Source of the DNA: Kiritimatiellia bacterium
GTDB lineage: Bacteria; Verrucomicrobiota; Kiritimatiellia; RFP12; UBA1067
Length of the DNA: 5,048 bases
Reading direction: 5' to 3'
Assembly: GCA_017479035.1 (NCBI GenBank)
Contig: JAFVCR010000147.1
Span: 1 to 5,048, forward strand
Under the pieces are notes generated by a model. It ran no database searches. It was not told the DNA's origin and worked only from the letters and a program-made list of their open reading frames with translations. The position numbers and the translations under genes were made by a program. Below, in pieces: positions 3,834 through 5,048 of this stretch. Each line of letters begins with the position of its first letter. Position 1 is the stretch's first letter.

Positions 3834-5048
3834 TCTACGGCCTCCAGTTCTTCACGCGTGACGAGAAAGACATTGCCTCCCGCGTCCCCGCCAGCAACAC
3901 GCGTTATCGTGAGGATGCTCGTAGAATGCGCGGGAAGCCTCAACGGCGACGCTCCCTTGAACGTCTTGTATGAGGTCTGCGGCATGGCTGGCAACGTCAC
4001 CTTGACGGCGCTCCCCGACGTGTTGCTGATGTAGAGGACGCTGTCATAGACCTTTCCCTCTTTCAGCACGAACGCATCCAACGCCGTATTGCCCGCCACC
4101 GTCACGTCCGCAATCGCGCGATCGCCCGCCGTCTGCGTCAGGTCGTAGGCGCGTCCGTTCACCGCGAAGTCCGCCAGCGTCCTATACCACTCCGTCCAGA
4201 GGATGTCGCAGCCGTCAAACGCCGAGGACGAAAGTTTTCCCACGCCCGGAGGAATCGTCACGCCTTGCAACTTGCGGCAGTTTACAAAGGCGTAGTAATC
4301 GATCTTTGTGACACCGTCGGGAATCGCCACCGTCGGCAGGCTCGTGCAGTCGCTAAAAGCATATTGCCCGATTTCCTTCAGTGTCACGGGGAACGTCACC
4401 GAAACAAGATTGGAGCAATATGCGAACGCGTAATTGCCGATCTTCGTCACGCCGTATGGAATATCGATGCGCGTTTTGTCGCGCGGACAGCACAGAAGCG
4501 TTGTCTGGTCGCGGTCGTAGAGACACCCGTCCAGCGGCGAAACGATATAGGCGGGATTGTCCTCCGCAACTTCAATTGCGGTCAGCGATGTGCATTTTGC
4601 GAAACAATTCTCGTGCAGATCAGACACGGTCGCATCAAAAGCGAGATGCCGGATGCGGGAAGGTGACCCAAATACATACTGCAACCCTCTCCCCGCTACA
4701 CACTGCGGCACCGTCACATTTGTCAGCGAGGTGCAGACGGAGAACGCACCACTCCCGATGCTCGTAACGCTGTCCGGTATCGTCACGCTCGCCAGCGAGG
4801 TGCAGCCGTAGAACGCATCACTCCCGATGCTCGTAACGCTGTCCGGTATCGTCACGCTCGCCAGCGAGGTGCAGTAGTCGAACGCATAACTCCCGATGCT
4901 CGTCACGCTGTCCGGTATCGTCACGCTCGCCAGCGAGGTGCAGCCGTTGAACGTATACTCCCCGATGCTCGTCACGCTGTCCGATATCGTTACACTCGCC
5001 AGCGAGGTGCAGTAGGCGAACGCATCACTCCCGATGCTCGTCACGCTG
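3830..5048 (-). CDS. BspA/LRR_5-type leucine-rich repeat surface protein, 5' end missing
   Basis: The reading frame is open to the window edge, so the start, signal peptide and first repeats lie outside; 405 residues are visible. Numbering from the first full codon (5047), residues 1-115 are five 23-residue repeats of the type SVTSIGSDAFAYCTSLASVT. Residues 116-155 are a degenerate stretch. An island at 156-195 (VAEDNPAY...DGCLYDRDQTTLLCCP) is the spacer typical of BspA proteins, and repeats resume to about 281. Residues 285-384 look like a beta-sandwich domain (WYRTLADFAVNGRAYDL, then VKVTLPAMP), followed by a short acidic tail ending EELEAVE. LRR_5 proteins are usually cell-surface or secreted and bind host or matrix ligands. 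No anchor motif is visible at the C-terminus. The stop overlaps the next gene's ATG by four bases. Confidence 0.92.
   Translation of the reverse strand, partial: SVTSIGSDAFAYCTSLASVTISDSVTSIGEYTFNGCTSLASVTIPDSVTSIGSYAFDYCTSLASVTIPDSVTSIGSDAFYGCTSLASVTIPDSVTSIGSGAFSVCTSLTNVTVPQCVAGRGLQYVFGSPSRIRHLAFDATVSDLHENCFAKCTSLTAIEVAEDNPAYIVSPLDGCLYDRDQTTLLCCPRDKTRIDIPYGVTKIGNYAFAYCSNLVSVTFPVTLKEIGQYAFSDCTSLPTVAIPDGVTKIDYYAFVNCRKLQGVTIPPGVGKLSSSAFDGCDILWTEWYRTLADFAVNGRAYDLTQTAGDRAIADVTVAGNTALDAFVLKEGKVYDSVLYISNTSGSAVKVTLPAMPQTSYKTFKGASPLRLPAHSTSILTITRVAGGDAGGNVFLVTREELEAVE
3841..3845 (-). promoter_or_regulatory. Ribosome binding site deciding the 3833 start
   Basis: GGAGG on the minus strand lies 7 nt before the ATG at 3833, within the last codons of the LRR gene. 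It supports this start and re-initiation or coupling across the ATGA overlap. Confidence 0.8.
4754..5048 (-). repeat. 69-bp in-frame tandem repeat within the LRR gene
   Basis: The segment CCCGATGCTCGT (plus strand) recurs at 4754, 4823, 4892, 4961 and 5030, an exact 69-bp period equal to 23 codons. Units 4754-4822 and 4823-4891 differ at only 4 of 69 positions. Differences cluster in the codons around the AF-x-x-C motif and leave the rest almost unchanged. The array continues beyond the window. Residues before 4754 continue the repeat at protein level but with more divergence. Confidence 0.95.

Overview
The window is a stretch of bacterial DNA with every recognisable gene on the minus strand, so transcription runs from the right edge to the left. 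The coding DNA is GC-rich and the only strongly AT-rich part is a repeat array near the left end. BspA-type leucine-rich repeats, a translationally coupled secreted protein of unknown family, ACGGAA-rich intergenic repeats and TTGACR-N17-TAtAAT/TAGAAT promoters fit an uncultured gut-type member of the Verrucomicrobiota/Kiritimatiellota/Lentisphaerota group. That placement is an inference from style, not from a marker gene.

Layout, in the order of transcription. (1) 5048-3830: the 3' part of a surface protein with BspA/LRR_5 repeats. Its upstream repeats are a near-identical 69-bp tandem array that runs off the window. (2) 3833-3213: a 206-residue protein with a signal peptide, starting inside the stop codon of the first gene (ATGA overlap). 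(3) 3212-2911: an intergenic region with a perfect consensus sigma-70 promoter (TTGACA-N17-TATAAT). It is followed by a leader of about 166 nt that contains an ACGGAA-rich inverted repeat, a possible 39-codon ORF, and a 17-bp tandem duplication that copied the ribosome binding site and start codon of the next gene. (4) 2910-2347: a LacA/Maa/NodL-type hexapeptide O-acetyltransferase. (5) 2310-1351: a bile acid:sodium symporter (BASS/SBF) family transporter, 36 bp downstream and probably in the same operon. (6) 1292-390: an EamA/DMT-family exporter with its own promoter, TTGACG-N17-TAGAAT, placed so that the predicted transcript starts at or next to the A of the ATG, giving a leaderless mRNA.

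Left of the EamA gene lies about 390 bp without a supported gene. It holds the most unusual structure in the window: seven quasi-palindromic units at 108-247 whose centres are 21-22 bp apart. Each has a T-tract on the left and an A-tract on the right, so the tracts fall roughly once per helical turn. Units 1 and 2 are perfect palindromes with different cores. Units 3-7 share an AAGCCCTT/AAGGGCTT core that changes orientation midway.

Functionally, the right-hand pair looks like a cell-surface or secreted module. The middle pair combines a cytoplasmic sugar/small-molecule O-acetyltransferase with a sodium-coupled organic anion transporter, and the last gene is an independently transcribed metabolite exporter. 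No mobile element, CRISPR array, tRNA or rRNA is visible.
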